Below the pieces are notes generated by a model. It searched no databases and had not been told where the DNA came from. It saw only the letters and a list, made by a program, of their open reading frames with translations. A program made the position numbers and the translations under genes. Below, one piece after another: positions 46,938-56,153 of a stretch of DNA of 64,000 nucleotides. The stretch comes from Pseudomonas sp. EpS/L25 (GTDB lineage Bacteria; Pseudomonadota; Gammaproteobacteria; Pseudomonadales; Pseudomonadaceae): assembly GCF_001512295.1 (NCBI RefSeq), contig NZ_LNUP01000014.1:211857-275856 (forward strand), written 5' to 3'. Numbering within the stretch: position 1 is the stretch's first letter; every line of letters starts with the position of its first letter.

Positions 46938-47413
46938 GCCGGCTGCTCCTCGGCGTGGAAGTGGCCACTCTTGCCACCGCTCTTTTCCAGCAGGCGCACC
47001 GCCTCGATGGTCATGCCGCGGTCCACCGCCTTGCACATGTCGTAGAGGGTGAGCGCCGCGACGCTGGCCGCGGTCAGGGCCTCCATCTCCACGCCGGTCT
47101 GGCCGGAGAGTTTGCAGGTGGCCGCGATCCGCACGGCATCGGGCGCTTCGGCGGTCAGGACGACCTTGACGCTGGTGAGCATCAGCGGATGGCAGAGGGG
47201 AATGAGATCGGCCGTTTTCTTGGCCGCCTGGATGCCGGCGATACGGGCCACGGCGAAGACGTCACCCTTGGGATGGCCGCCGCTCTGGATCAGTTCGAGG
47301 GTTTCCGGACGCATGCGCACCCGGGCTTCGGCCGTGGCTTCACGGAAGGTCACCTGCTTGTCGGTGACGTCGACCATGTTGGCACGGCCTTGGGAATCGA
47401 GATGGGTCAGCAC
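46934..47413 (-). CDS. moaC: Cyclic pyranopterin monophosphate synthase MoaC
   Basis: A 159-residue enzyme of the first step of molybdenum cofactor synthesis. Family motifs: [50 protein letters not shown] and the [20 protein letters not shown] / CKAVDR segment. The GTG start at 47413 lies seven bases after AGGAG, better than any ATG. A GC-rich hairpin (47468-47489) upstream separates it from phoH. Confidence 0.95.
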   Translation of the reverse strand: MLTHLDSQGRANMVDVTDKQVTFREATAEARVRMRPETLELIQSGGHPKGDVFAVARIAGIQAAKKTADLIPLCHPLMLTSVKVVLTAEAPDAVRIAATCKLSGQTGVEMEALTAASVAALTLYDMCKAVDRGMTIEAVRLLEKSGGKSGHFHAEEQPA

Positions 47414-47467
47414 GGCATGACTCCTGGAAAAGACCTGCCATTGTAGACCCGCCGCCGGGGATTTGAT

Positions 47468-47489
47468 CCCCGCCCGCGGCCGGGCGGGG
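47468..47489 (-). terminator. Hairpin after the phoH-like gene
   Basis: CCCCGCCCG and CGGGCGGGG form a very stable stem 65 bases beyond the PhoH stop. The downstream minus-strand sequence lacks a T run, so it may pause or partly terminate rather than fully stop transcription into moaC. Confidence 0.45.
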
Positions 47490-47553
47490 GATATGGGCCA
47501 TGTCGGAAAAGTGCCTGGGCTCGCTCGGCGGCTTTTCAGACAAGCCCTGGCGC

Positions 47554-48945
47554 TTACAGATGAGCCTCGGCGTATTCGGCGAGGACGGAACGTGGCACGC
47601 CCTGCAGGGTGATGTGCACGCCATGGTTGAAACCCTTGAAGCGCTCGGAAAGGTAGGTGAGGCCCGAGCTGGTGGCCGAGAGGTAGGGGGTGTCGATCTG
47701 CGCCAGGTTGCCCAGGCAGATCACCTTGGAGCCGCTGCCGGCACGGGTGATGATGGTCTTCATCTGGTGCGGGGTGAGGTTCTGGCACTCGTCGATGAGG
47801 ATGAGGCTCTGCTGGAAGCTGCGGCCGCGGATGTAGTTCAGGGATTTGAACTGCAGCGGCACCTTGCTGAGGATGTAGTCCACGCTGCCGTGGGGGTTGT
47901 GATCATCCATGTGCAGGGCTTCGAGGTTGTCGGTGATGGCGCCCAGCCAAGGCTCCATCTTCTCGGCCTCGGTGCCGGGCAGGAAGCCGATGTCCTCGTC
48001 CAGCCCCTGGACGCTGCGGGTGGCGATGATGCGGCGGTATCTCTTGGTGACCATGGTCTGCTCGATGGCCGCGGCGAGCGCCAGGATGGTCTTGCCCGAA
48101 CCGGCAGCGCCGGTGAGGTTGACCAGGTGGATATCCGGCTCCAGCAGGGCGAACAGCGCCAGCGCCTGGTAGATGTCGCGTGGCTTGAGGCCCCAGGCTT
48201 CCTGGTGCATCAGCGGCTCCTGGTGCATGTCGAGCAGGATCACCTCGCCGTCGCGCACCGCCTTGACCCAGCCGACGAAGCCCTGCTCGTCGAGCACGAA
48301 GTCGTTGACGTTGAAGGGCGGCAACTCGGCGGAGAGCTGGACGCGATGCCAGACCCGGCCCAGCTCCTGACGGCTTTCGACCTTGCTGACGTTGTCCCAG
48401 AAGGACCCAGGAATGTTGTGGTAACCCTGGGAGAGCAGGGAAACGTCGTCGAGCAGTTGGTCGGTCTGGTAGTCCTCCGCCGCGATACCGCAGCCACGCG
48501 CCTTGAGGCGCATGTTGATGTCCTTGGTGACCAGCACCACCCGCTCCTGGGGATGCTGGGTACGCAATTCGACGAGTTGGTTGATGATGCGGTTGTCGTT
48601 GATGTCGTCGGGCAGGCAGGCCATGGGCCCGGCGCGCCGCCCCATGAGAATGGACAGGCGGCCCTTGGCCTCGCCCTTGCCGCGGGGAATGGGTACGCCC
48701 CGCTCGACGTCCTCGGGCGAGGATTCGGCCAGGATACTATCGATCAGGCGGATCGCCTGTCGGCACTCGGCGGCGACGTTGTGCTTGCCGGTCTTGAGCT
48801 TGTCGAGTTCCTCCAGGACCGTCATGGGGATGGCGACGTGGTGCTCCTCGAAGTTGAGCAGCGCGTTCGGGTCGTGGATCAGTACGTTGGTGTCGAGCAC
48901 ATAGAGGGTGGGCTGGGTGGGGCGGGAACGTCCGTGATCATCCAT
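47554..48945 (-). CDS. PIN-PhoH fusion protein (PhoH2-type)
   Basis: A 463-residue protein. Residues 10-150 are a PIN ribonuclease domain ([20 protein letters not shown], with further acidic residues downstream), and residues from about 240 are a PhoH ATPase: Walker [17 protein letters not shown] and Walker [18 protein letters not shown]. PhoH2 proteins elsewhere act as ATP-dependent RNA-unwinding ribonucleases. GAGG lies about nine bases before the ATG. The family is widespread in Pseudomonas. Confidence 0.93.
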   Translation of the reverse strand: MDDHGRSRPTQPTLYVLDTNVLIHDPNALLNFEEHHVAIPMTVLEELDKLKTGKHNVAAECRQAIRLIDSILAESSPEDVERGVPIPRGKGEAKGRLSILMGRRAGPMACLPDDINDNRIINQLVELRTQHPQERVVLVTKDINMRLKARGCGIAAEDYQTDQLLDDVSLLSQGYHNIPGSFWDNVSKVESRQELGRVWHRVQLSAELPPFNVNDFVLDEQGFVGWVKAVRDGEVILLDMHQEPLMHQEAWGLKPRDIYQALALFALLEPDIHLVNLTGAAGSGKTILALAAAIEQTMVTKRYRRIIATRSVQGLDEDIGFLPGTEAEKMEPWLGAITDNLEALHMDDHNPHGSVDYILSKVPLQFKSLNYIRGRSFQQSLILIDECQNLTPHQMKTIITRAGSGSKVICLGNLAQIDTPYLSATSSGLTYLSERFKGFNHGVHITLQGVPRSVLAEYAEAHL

Positions 48946-49298
48946 ACTCGGTCACCTCGTCAGAAACGCTTGACTCGCAAGCCAGTCGACGGAGCGCCAG
49001 GCGGCGCTCCGCGGCGAAAGGTGCCGTCGCTCCAGCAACGGGTTCACGGACCGGCCAACATGAGGGCACGGGACCCGAGAGATGCGACGGACACTTCGGT
49101 AATAACGCAAAAGACCTTGGGCACAAAAGCTTTTTTTTGGCCGCACCCGTTTTTTCACCATCCGGTGGGGATAGTCGACCAGGCGGGCAACGTCGCCGCA
49201 TGCCCGAGGTCGATATCTATCGATGCCATCGGCAAGGCAGGCTGGAGTAGCGCCTGGCAGGCCTCTAGAATGGCGCCTCGCCAAGAGGAGCCACGCCG
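48946..49298. other. Divergent intergenic region phoH/yaaA
   Basis: About 350 bases. It has long T/A runs (AGCTTTTTTTTGG and CGTTTTTTCACC) amid GC-rich sequence, but no gene. It should contain the divergent promoters; no exact operator could be identified. Confidence 0.4.
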
Positions 49299-50078
49299 AT
49301 GTTGATGGTGATTTCGCCCGCCAAGACGCTGGACTACGACACCCCGCCCCACACGTCCCGCCATACCCTGCCGCAGCACCTGGAGCACGCCGGCGAGCTG
49401 ATCGAGGAACTGCGCGCCCTGACGCCAGGGGATGTCGCCAAGCTCATGGGCGTTTCCGATAGGATCGCGGCCCTCAACGTCGCCCGCTTCGGCAGCTGGA
49501 CACCCGAATTCACCCCGGAGAACGCCAAGCAGGCCATCCTGGCCTTCAAGGGTGACGTCTACACCGGCCTGGCCGCGGACGACTTCGAGGATGACGATTT
49601 CGACTTCGCCCAAGGCCACCTGCGCATGCTTTCCGGACTCTACGGCCTGCTGCGTCCCCTGGACCTGATGCAGCCCTACCGCCTGGAGATGGGCAGCAAG
49701 TTCGCCAACGCCCGCGGCAAGGACCTCTACGCCTTCTGGGGCGAGCGCATCAGCGAGTGGCTCAACGCGGACCTGGCGGCCCAGGGCGATGACGTCCTGC
49801 TCAACCTGGCGTCGAACGAATACTTCAGCGCCGTGCGTCGGCGCCAGTTGCAGGCCCGAGTGGTCGATGTGGACTTCCGCGATCTCAAGAACGGCGACTA
49901 CAAGATCATCAGTTTCTACGCCAAGAAGGCCCGCGGCCTGATGGCGAGGTACGTCATCAAAAGACGTATCACCCAGGTGGCTGACCTCCGTGACTTCGCC
50001 GAGCAGGGCTATGCCTACTCCGAGGAGCGTTCCACGGCCGACAAACTGGTTTTTCTGCGTGATGAGCCTGCGGAATAG
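49299..50078 (+). CDS. yaaA: Peroxide stress protein YaaA
   Basis: A 259-residue YaaA/DUF328 protein that limits free iron and Fenton damage in H2O2-stressed E. coli. Recognisable parts: [45 protein letters not shown] and YRLEMGSKF, then [11 protein letters not shown] and [20 protein letters not shown] precedes the ATG. Single gene between divergent phoH and the mannose gene. Confidence 0.96.
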   Translation: MLMVISPAKTLDYDTPPHTSRHTLPQHLEHAGELIEELRALTPGDVAKLMGVSDRIAALNVARFGSWTPEFTPENAKQAILAFKGDVYTGLAADDFEDDDFDFAQGHLRMLSGLYGLLRPLDLMQPYRLEMGSKFANARGKDLYAFWGERISEWLNADLAAQGDDVLLNLASNEYFSAVRRRQLQARVVDVDFRDLKNGDYKIISFYAKKARGLMARYVIKRRITQVADLRDFAEQGYAYSEERSTADKLVFLRDEPAE

Positions 50079-50473
50079 CCCTTAGAATCGACGGATGACC
50101 GCGCGAACCCGGTCTTGCGCCCCAGAACTGGCGAAGAGCTCACATTCGGTGGTCTGCTTCCGTGAAAGACTGTCATCTCCCTCCAATAAAAAGGTTGCAG
50201 CGTAGCGACGGGGTCTTTCGGGCGAGAAAACTTGTCGGAACTCTCAAAACCGTCGTTATTCCGGAAAAAGGAAACTTCGCTGAGAACCACTTTCGTTTGA
50301 TTCTGTCTTTGTCTGGTCCTTGCCACAGGCCGTGATGGCCACTGGCGATCAGTCCGCATTGTTCATCTGTACCGCCACGGCTTCCGGGCGGTTGACCTTT
50401 CGAAGCACGGACGCTTCGTCCCGACCTTAGGGACAGCGGCCACAAATCAGCAGACGCTGAAGGAGTAACGCCC
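50079..50473. other. Intergenic region upstream of the mannose gene
   Basis: About 395 bases between yaaA and the next gene, with no supported gene. The leader must contain the promoter of the mannose-1-phosphate guanylyltransferase gene. AAGGAG precedes its ATG. Confidence 0.4.
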
Positions 50474-51934
50474 ATGATTCCCGTCATCCTGTCCGGTGGT
50501 AGCGGCTCGCGACTCTGGCCCCTCTCGCGCAAGCTCTACCCCAAGCAGTTCCTGGCCCTGACCAGCGAACAGACCATGTTCCAGGAGACCATCAATCGCC
50601 TGGGCTGCGAGGGCAGCATCGATTGCCCCATCATCGTCTGCAACGCCGAACACCGTTACCTGGTGGAAGAGCAGCTCAAGGCCGTCGAGTGCAAGCCCCA
50701 GGCGCTGATCATGGAGCCCTTCGGCCGTAACACCGCGCCGGCCGTGGCCATCGCTGCCATGCAACTGGTCGCCGACGGCAAGGATGATCTGATGCTGGTG
50801 CTGCCCGCCGATCATGTGATCGAGGACGAAGCCCAGTTCAAGGCCGCCCTGCAACAGGCCGCCGCCGCGGCCGAGCGTGGCGAGATGGTGCTGTTCGGCA
50901 TCCCCGCCACCGCGCCCGAGACCGGCTACGGCTACATCAAGACCGGCACCAACGACGGCCTGCCCGAGGGCGTGGCGCGTGTCGAACGCTTCGTCGAGAA
51001 GCCCGATGCCGTCACCGCCACCGAATACGTGGCCTCCGGCGACTACTGCTGGAACAGCGGTATCTTCCTGTTCCGCGCCAGCCGTTTCCTGGAAGAGCTG
51101 AAGAAGCACGACACCGACATCTACGACACCTGCCTGCTGGCGCTGGAGCGCAGCAGTATCGACGGCATCAACATCAGCATCGATTCCGCCACCTTCGCCG
51201 TCTGCCCGGACAACTCCATCGACTACGCCGTGATGGAAAAGACCACCCGCGCCTGCGTGGTGCCCATGAGCGCCGGCTGGAGCGACGTCGGTTCCTGGTC
51301 CGCGCTGTGGGACGTCCATGCCAAGGACAGCAACGGCAACGTGCTCAAGGGCGATGTCGTCCTGCACGACAGCCGCAACTGCCTGGTGCACGGCAACGGC
51401 AAGCTGGTGACCCTGGTCGGCCTGGATGACGTGGTCGTGGTGGAAACCAAGGACGCGGTCATGATCGCCCACAAGGACAAGGTCCAGGACGTCAAGAAGC
51501 TGGTCAACGCCCTCGAGAAGCAGAATCGCAACGAGGTCAAGGCGCACCAGGAAGTCTTCCGTCCCTGGGGCTCCTACGACTCCATCGACATGGGCCAGCG
51601 CTTCCAGGTCAAGCGCATCACCGTCAAGCCGGGCGCCCAGCTGTCGCTGCAGATGCACCACCACCGTGCCGAGCACTGGATCGTGGTGTCGGGTACCGCC
51701 GAGGTCACCTGTGACGACAAGGTCTTCCTGTTGACCGAAAACCAGTCCACCTACCTGCCGATGACCTCCGTGCACCGCCTGGCCAATCCCGGCAAGGTAC
51801 CGCTGGAGCTGATCGAAGTGCAGTCCGGTGGCTACCTGGGCGAAGACGACATCGTCCGCTTCGAGGACATCTACGGCCGCGTCGACACCCAGGCCCTGGA
51901 AGTCGCCAAGGCAGGCAAGGCCTCCACGCGCTAA
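50474..51934 (+). CDS. Mannose-1-phosphate guanylyltransferase / mannose-6-phosphate isomerase (type II)
   Basis: A 486-residue bifunctional enzyme (AlgA/WbpW/PslB family) making GDP-mannose from fructose-6-phosphate in two non-adjacent steps. The nucleotidyl half has GGSGSRLWPLSRKLYPKQFL at its N-terminus and FVEKPD; the isomerase half is a C-terminal cupin with LQMHHHRAEHWIVVSGTAEV for metal. The product feeds polysaccharides or glycosylation. Here it stands alone with its own terminator and no adjacent polysaccharide genes, so the pathway (alginate, Psl or LPS) cannot be chosen. Confidence 0.94.
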   Translation: MIPVILSGGSGSRLWPLSRKLYPKQFLALTSEQTMFQETINRLGCEGSIDCPIIVCNAEHRYLVEEQLKAVECKPQALIMEPFGRNTAPAVAIAAMQLVADGKDDLMLVLPADHVIEDEAQFKAALQQAAAAAERGEMVLFGIPATAPETGYGYIKTGTNDGLPEGVARVERFVEKPDAVTATEYVASGDYCWNSGIFLFRASRFLEELKKHDTDIYDTCLLALERSSIDGINISIDSATFAVCPDNSIDYAVMEKTTRACVVPMSAGWSDVGSWSALWDVHAKDSNGNVLKGDVVLHDSRNCLVHGNGKLVTLVGLDDVVVVETKDAVMIAHKDKVQDVKKLVNALEKQNRNEVKAHQEVFRPWGSYDSIDMGQRFQVKRITVKPGAQLSLQMHHHRAEHWIVVSGTAEVTCDDKVFLLTENQSTYLPMTSVHRLANPGKVPLELIEVQSGGYLGEDDIVRFEDIYGRVDTQALEVAKAGKASTR

Positions 51935-51954
51935 GTCTCGTCGAGAGCTACAAA

Positions 51955-51985
51955 CAGACACCGGCCCAGGCCGGTGTCTGCGTTT
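51955..51985 (+). terminator. Rho-independent terminator of the mannose gene
   Basis: A perfect 12-bp stem (CAGACACCGGCC / GGCCGGTGTCTG, loop CA) is followed by CGTTTT, 21 bases after the stop codon. Confidence 0.9.
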
Positions 51986-52050
51986 TCGGCAGCCGCTCGG
52001 TAAAACCGGTTAGGCTTGTCGTTTCCCCTTTCGCCATCGGATTCTTCTGC

Positions 52051-52914
52051 ATGACCTCCCCCACCCTGCTCCGCCTCGATCAACTGGATGAAGCCCTGGC
52101 TACCTACGACGGTTTCATCCTCGACCTCTGGGGCGTGCTGATCGACGGCTACGAGACCTTTCCCGGCGCTCGGGCCTGGCTGGAGCGTCGCGCGGGGGAA
52201 GGCAAACCGGTCTGGTTCCTCAGCAACGCCTCGCGCGATGCCGCGGGCATGGCCGAAGAGCTGGGCAAACTGGGTGTACCGCGCGAACTCTTCGCCGGCA
52301 TCACCACTTCGGGTCAACTGGCCATAGACGCCTTCCTGCAAGACCCCCGGTTCCGCGAGGGCGGCATCTACCTGTCCGGCCCCGGAACCGGCCAGGTAGG
52401 CTGGCCGGAGGAGATCCGCGCGCGTTTCGTCGAGGATATCGCCCAGGCCGCCATCATCCTGGGCGTCGGCAGCTTTCCGGAAGACGAGCTGGAAGCCCGC
52501 TTCGCGCCCCTGGCTGGAGCGCTGGACAAGCCTTTTCTCTGCGCCAACCCGGATCGCAACGTGGTCTCCGGGGGTCTACCCTTCTACGCGGCCGGCAAGC
52601 TGGCCGATCGCTTCGTCGAACTGGGCGGCGCGGTGACCTGGTACGGCAAGCCTGATCCCTATGCCTATCGTTGTGCGGCGCAGGAGCTGCGCGAGCGAGG
52701 CGCCAGCCGCCTGCTGTTCGTCGGCGATTCCCTGGTGACCGACGTTCCGGGCGCGGCCGCCGCGGAAATCGATTGCCTCTGGCTAGCCGCTACCGGGATC
52801 CACCGCGAAGCCCTGGGACTGGCGTTCAATCAGGAGCCCTGCCGCGAGGGACTCGAAGCCCTGCTGAGCCAGCATCCCGAGCGTCCGCGCTTCGCGGCGG
52901 CCGGCCTGGCCTAA
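52051..52914 (+). CDS. HAD-superfamily IIA hydrolase (NagD-like)
   Basis: A 287-residue HAD phosphatase with a C2 cap. Motif I is ILDLWGVLIDGYETF (nucleophile Asp, with Trp in place of the usual second Asp), motif II FLSNASRD, and motif III/IV KPDPYAYRCAAQE and FVGDSLVTDVPGAA. Related proteins act on small phosphate esters; the substrate is unknown. The D-2-hydroxyacid dehydrogenase gene follows 24 bases downstream on the same strand. Confidence 0.9.
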   Translation: MTSPTLLRLDQLDEALATYDGFILDLWGVLIDGYETFPGARAWLERRAGEGKPVWFLSNASRDAAGMAEELGKLGVPRELFAGITTSGQLAIDAFLQDPRFREGGIYLSGPGTGQVGWPEEIRARFVEDIAQAAIILGVGSFPEDELEARFAPLAGALDKPFLCANPDRNVVSGGLPFYAAGKLADRFVELGGAVTWYGKPDPYAYRCAAQELRERGASRLLFVGDSLVTDVPGAAAAEIDCLWLAATGIHREALGLAFNQEPCREGLEALLSQHPERPRFAAAGLA

Positions 52915-52938
52915 ATTTTTTCGCACGCCGAGGTATCG

Positions 52939-53913
52939 ATGAGCAAGAAGCACGTACTGGTCTTCAACCGCCTACCCGAAACGCTGGTGGAACGCCTGCG
53001 CGAACACTTCACCGTCGAGGTGCTTCCCGTCAGCGCCAATCTCGACCTCTTCGCTGCCACCGCCGCCAAGGCCCAGGGCCTGATCGGCGCCAGTCGCAAG
53101 TTAGGCGAGAAGGAACTGGCGATGGCCACCACCCTGGAAGCCGTCGCCAGCGTCTCGGTGGGTTTCGACAGCTATGACGTGGATTACCTGACCGAGCGCG
53201 GCATCCTGCTCACCAACACCCCGGACGTCCTTACCGACACCACTGCCGATCTCGGCTTCACCCTGCTGATGAGCGCCGCCCGGCGAGTGCCGGAGCTGGA
53301 CGCCTTCGTCAAGGCGGGTCTCTGGCGCAAGGGCATCGGCGAAGAGCACTTCGGCACCGACATCCATGGCCGCACGCTGGGCATCGTCGGCGCCGGTCGC
53401 ATCGGCGCGGCCATCGCCAAGCGCGGCCACTTCGGTTTCGACATGCCGATCCTCTATACCGCCAACAGCGCCAAGCCCGAGCTGGAAGTGCAGATGGGCG
53501 CTCAACGTCGTGAGCTGGATGACCTGCTTCGGGAAGCCGACTTCGTCTGCCTGGTGGTGCCCCTGTCGGCCGCTACCGAAGGCCTCATCGGGGCACGCGA
53601 ACTGGAGCTGATGAAGTCCAGCGCCATCCTGATCAACCTGGCGCGCGGCCCGGTCATCGACGAGCCGGCGCTGATCGAGGCGCTGCGCAACAGCCAGATC
53701 CGCGGCGCGGGCCTGGACGTCTATACCCGCGAGCCGCTGGAGGCCTCGCCGCTGTTCGAGCTGCCCAACGTGGTCACCCTGCCGCACATCGGCTCGGCCA
53801 CCCACGAGACCCGCTATGCCATGGCCGAGCGGGCGGTGAACAACCTGATCGCCGCCCTTTCCGGCGAGCGGCCGACCGACCTGGTCAATCCCGCAGCCCT
53901 GGAACGCCGCTGA
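52939..53913 (+). CDS. D-isomer-specific 2-hydroxyacid dehydrogenase (GhrB/2-ketogluconate reductase type)
   Basis: A 324-residue NAD(P)H-dependent oxidoreductase. Features: SVGFDSYDVDYLTERGI before the linker, cofactor motif LGIVGAGRIGAAIAKRG, catalytic Arg in LINLARGPVIDEPAL, Glu in the DVYTREPLE region and His in LPHIGSATHETR. Related enzymes reduce glyoxylate, hydroxypyruvate or 2-ketogluconate. It is intact, unlike the truncated dehydrogenase at 24716. The fumarase gene lies about 220 bases downstream. Confidence 0.92.
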   Translation: MSKKHVLVFNRLPETLVERLREHFTVEVLPVSANLDLFAATAAKAQGLIGASRKLGEKELAMATTLEAVASVSVGFDSYDVDYLTERGILLTNTPDVLTDTTADLGFTLLMSAARRVPELDAFVKAGLWRKGIGEEHFGTDIHGRTLGIVGAGRIGAAIAKRGHFGFDMPILYTANSAKPELEVQMGAQRRELDDLLREADFVCLVVPLSAATEGLIGARELELMKSSAILINLARGPVIDEPALIEALRNSQIRGAGLDVYTREPLEASPLFELPNVVTLPHIGSATHETRYAMAERAVNNLIAALSGERPTDLVNPAALERR

Positions 53914-54135
53914 TCGCCCAGCGCCGACCGGAGCCGCTGCCGCCGAGCGCCTGAACGGGCTATACTGCCGCGCCGCTCTCGGGTCGGCCGCCTTGGCCGG
54001 TGGGCCTCTCTCAGTGTGTCAGGCCACCCCTCCGATCGGGCTCCTTCGCGACCCGGTCCGTGCGACCCGAATTGCGCGCCCGTCTCCCCACCGCCCGTGG
54101 TCGAGACGCAAGAAACCGCCAAGAGGAGCGCGTAC

Positions 54136-55656
54136 ATGACCGTGATCAAGCAGGATGATCTGATCCAGAGCGTCGCCGACGCCCTGCAGTTCATCTCCTA
54201 TTACCACCCCGTCGATTTCATCCAGGCCATGCACGAGGCCTATCTGCGCGAGGAGTCCGCCGCCGCGCGCGACTCCATCGCCCAGATCCTGATCAACTCG
54301 CGGATGTGCGCCACCGGCCACCGGCCGATCTGCCAGGACACCGGCATCGTCACCGTGTTCGCCAGGGTCGGCATGGACGTGCGCTGGGACGGCGCCACCC
54401 TGAGCCTGGACGAGATGATCAACGAAGGCGTGCGCCGCGCCTACAACCTGCCGGAAAACGTCCTGCGCGCCTCGATCCTGGCCGACCCGGCCGGTGCTCG
54501 CAAGAACACCAAGGACAACACCCCGGCGGTGATCCACTATCAGATCGTCCCCGGCAATACCGTGGAGATCGACGTCGCGGCCAAGGGCGGCGGTTCCGAG
54601 AACAAGTCGAAGATGGCCATGCTCAACCCGTCCGACTCCATCGTCGACTGGGTGCTCAAGACCGTGCCGACCATGGGCGCCGGCTGGTGCCCGCCGGGCA
54701 TGCTGGGCATCGGCATCGGCGGTACCGCCGAGAAGGCCGCGGTGCTGGCCAAGGAAGCGCTGATGGACGAGATCGACATCCATGAGCTGAAGGCCCGCGG
54801 TCCGCAGAATCGTCTGGAAGAGCTGCGCCTGGAGATCTTCGACAAGGTCAACCAGCTGGGCATCGGTGCCCAGGGCCTGGGCGGCCTGACCACGGTACTG
54901 GACGTCAAGATCAAGGACTACCCGACCCATGCCGCCTCCCTGCCGGTGTGCATGATCCCCAACTGCGCCGCCACCCGCCACGCCCACTTCGTGCTGGACG
55001 GCTCAGGCCCCGCCGCGCTGGAGGCCCCGCCGCTGGATGCCTATCCGGAAATCGTCTGGGAAGCCGGCCCGAGCGCCCGTCGCGTCGACCTCGACACCCT
55101 GACCCCGGAAGAGGTGCAGAGCTGGCAGCCGGGCGAGACCGTGCTGCTCAACGGCAAGATGCTCACCGGTCGCGACGCCGCCCACAAGCGCATGGTCGAC
55201 ATGCTCAACAAGGGCGAGCCGCTGCCGGTGGACCTCAAGGGTCGCTTCATCTATTACGTCGGCCCGGTCGATCCGGTGGGCGACGAGGTGGTTGGTCCGG
55301 CCGGCCCGACCACCGCGACCCGCATGGACAAGTTCACCCGCCAGATCCTCGACCAGACCGGCCTGCTGGGCATGATCGGCAAGTCCGAGCGTGGCCCCAT
55401 CGCCATCGAGGCGATCAAGGACTACAAGGCGGTCTATCTGATGGCCGTCGGCGGCGCCGCCTACCTGGTGGCCCAGGCCATCAAGGGCGCCAAGGTCCTG
55501 GCCTTCCCGGAACTGGGGATGGAAGCCATCTACGAGTTCGAGGTGAAGGACATGCCGGTGACCGTGGCGGTGGACACCCGCGGCGAGTCGGTGCATATCA
55601 CCGGACCTCAGGTGTGGCAGAAGAAGATTGCCGACAGCCTGGCCGTCGAGATCTAG
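54136..55656 (+). CDS. Class I fumarate hydratase (oxygen-sensitive, [4Fe-4S])
   Basis: A 506-residue class I fumarase converting fumarate to malate in the TCA cycle. Signatures: GHRPICQDTGIVTVFARVG with an iron-sulfur cysteine, KGGGSENKSKMAML, GWCPPGMLGIGIGGT and IYYVGPVDPVGDEVVGPAGP, with the C-terminal beta domain. ATG 54136 is taken because AGAGGAG is close upstream and orthologues start MTVIKQDDLI; the frame extends 40 codons further without support. A TATACT at 53961 may be its -10. A strong terminator follows. Confidence 0.94.
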   Translation: MTVIKQDDLIQSVADALQFISYYHPVDFIQAMHEAYLREESAAARDSIAQILINSRMCATGHRPICQDTGIVTVFARVGMDVRWDGATLSLDEMINEGVRRAYNLPENVLRASILADPAGARKNTKDNTPAVIHYQIVPGNTVEIDVAAKGGGSENKSKMAMLNPSDSIVDWVLKTVPTMGAGWCPPGMLGIGIGGTAEKAAVLAKEALMDEIDIHELKARGPQNRLEELRLEIFDKVNQLGIGAQGLGGLTTVLDVKIKDYPTHAASLPVCMIPNCAATRHAHFVLDGSGPAALEAPPLDAYPEIVWEAGPSARRVDLDTLTPEEVQSWQPGETVLLNGKMLTGRDAAHKRMVDMLNKGEPLPVDLKGRFIYYVGPVDPVGDEVVGPAGPTTATRMDKFTRQILDQTGLLGMIGKSERGPIAIEAIKDYKAVYLMAVGGAAYLVAQAIKGAKVLAFPELGMEAIYEFEVKDMPVTVAVDTRGESVHITGPQVWQKKIADSLAVEI

Positions 55657-55672
55657 GCGCCAGTCGCGGTAG

Positions 55673-55700
55673 AAAAGCCCAGCCCCGTGCTGGGCTTTTT
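55673..55700 (+). terminator. Rho-independent terminator of the fumarase gene
   Basis: AAAAGCCCAGC and GCTGGGCTTTTT pair around a five-base loop 17 bases after the stop, with a run of five Ts. Confidence 0.9.
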
Positions 55701-55784
55701 CATCGGGCGCGCATCCGTCAGCCGGCGGGAGCACTGCCGATTGGCAGGGGTCGCATAGAGACCATCCCTGACCCCGGAGCCCCC

Positions 55785-56153
55785 ATGCCCACCCTTCCCA
55801 GTGATTCCGTCTGCAGCCTCGCCCCCGTCTTCGCCATCCAGCCCGATCAAGTCGAGGCCTTCAAGCGCCTGGGTGAGGCCATGCTGCAACGCACCCGCAA
55901 CGAACCCGGCTGTCTCTACTACGGTTTCTGCTACGACGGCGCCACGGCGCGCTGCCGCGAAGGCTATCGTGATGCCCAGGCACTGCTCGACCACTTGGAC
56001 AACGTCGGCGATCTCTTGAAGCAAGCCCAGGCCATCGCCACCCTGGAACGCTTCGAGGTGTTCGGCGCGGCCGATCAGCTGGCGTTGCTGCGGGAGCCGC
56101 TGGCAGCGCTCGACGCCCGCTTCTTCGTCATGGCCGAAGGCTTCCGCCGCTAG
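55785..56153 (+). CDS. Antibiotic biosynthesis monooxygenase-like (ABM) domain protein
   Basis: A 122-residue dimeric ferredoxin-like (ABM) domain protein: VFAIQPDQVEAFKRLGEAML, RTRNEPGCLYYGFCYDG and GYRDAQALLDHLDNV are the usual strands and helix. Despite the name, most act as small oxygenases or binding proteins of unknown substrate. ATG 55785 has CGGAG upstream. Its 3' end overlaps the convergent acyltransferase gene by 26 bases. Confidence 0.88.
   Translation: MPTLPSDSVCSLAPVFAIQPDQVEAFKRLGEAMLQRTRNEPGCLYYGFCYDGATARCREGYRDAQALLDHLDNVGDLLKQAQAIATLERFEVFGAADQLALLREPLAALDARFFVMAEGFRR

Noticed and set aside
47500-49305. 601-codon open frame on the plus strand
   Set aside because: Antisense to the PIN-PhoH gene; a shadow of high-GC codon use.
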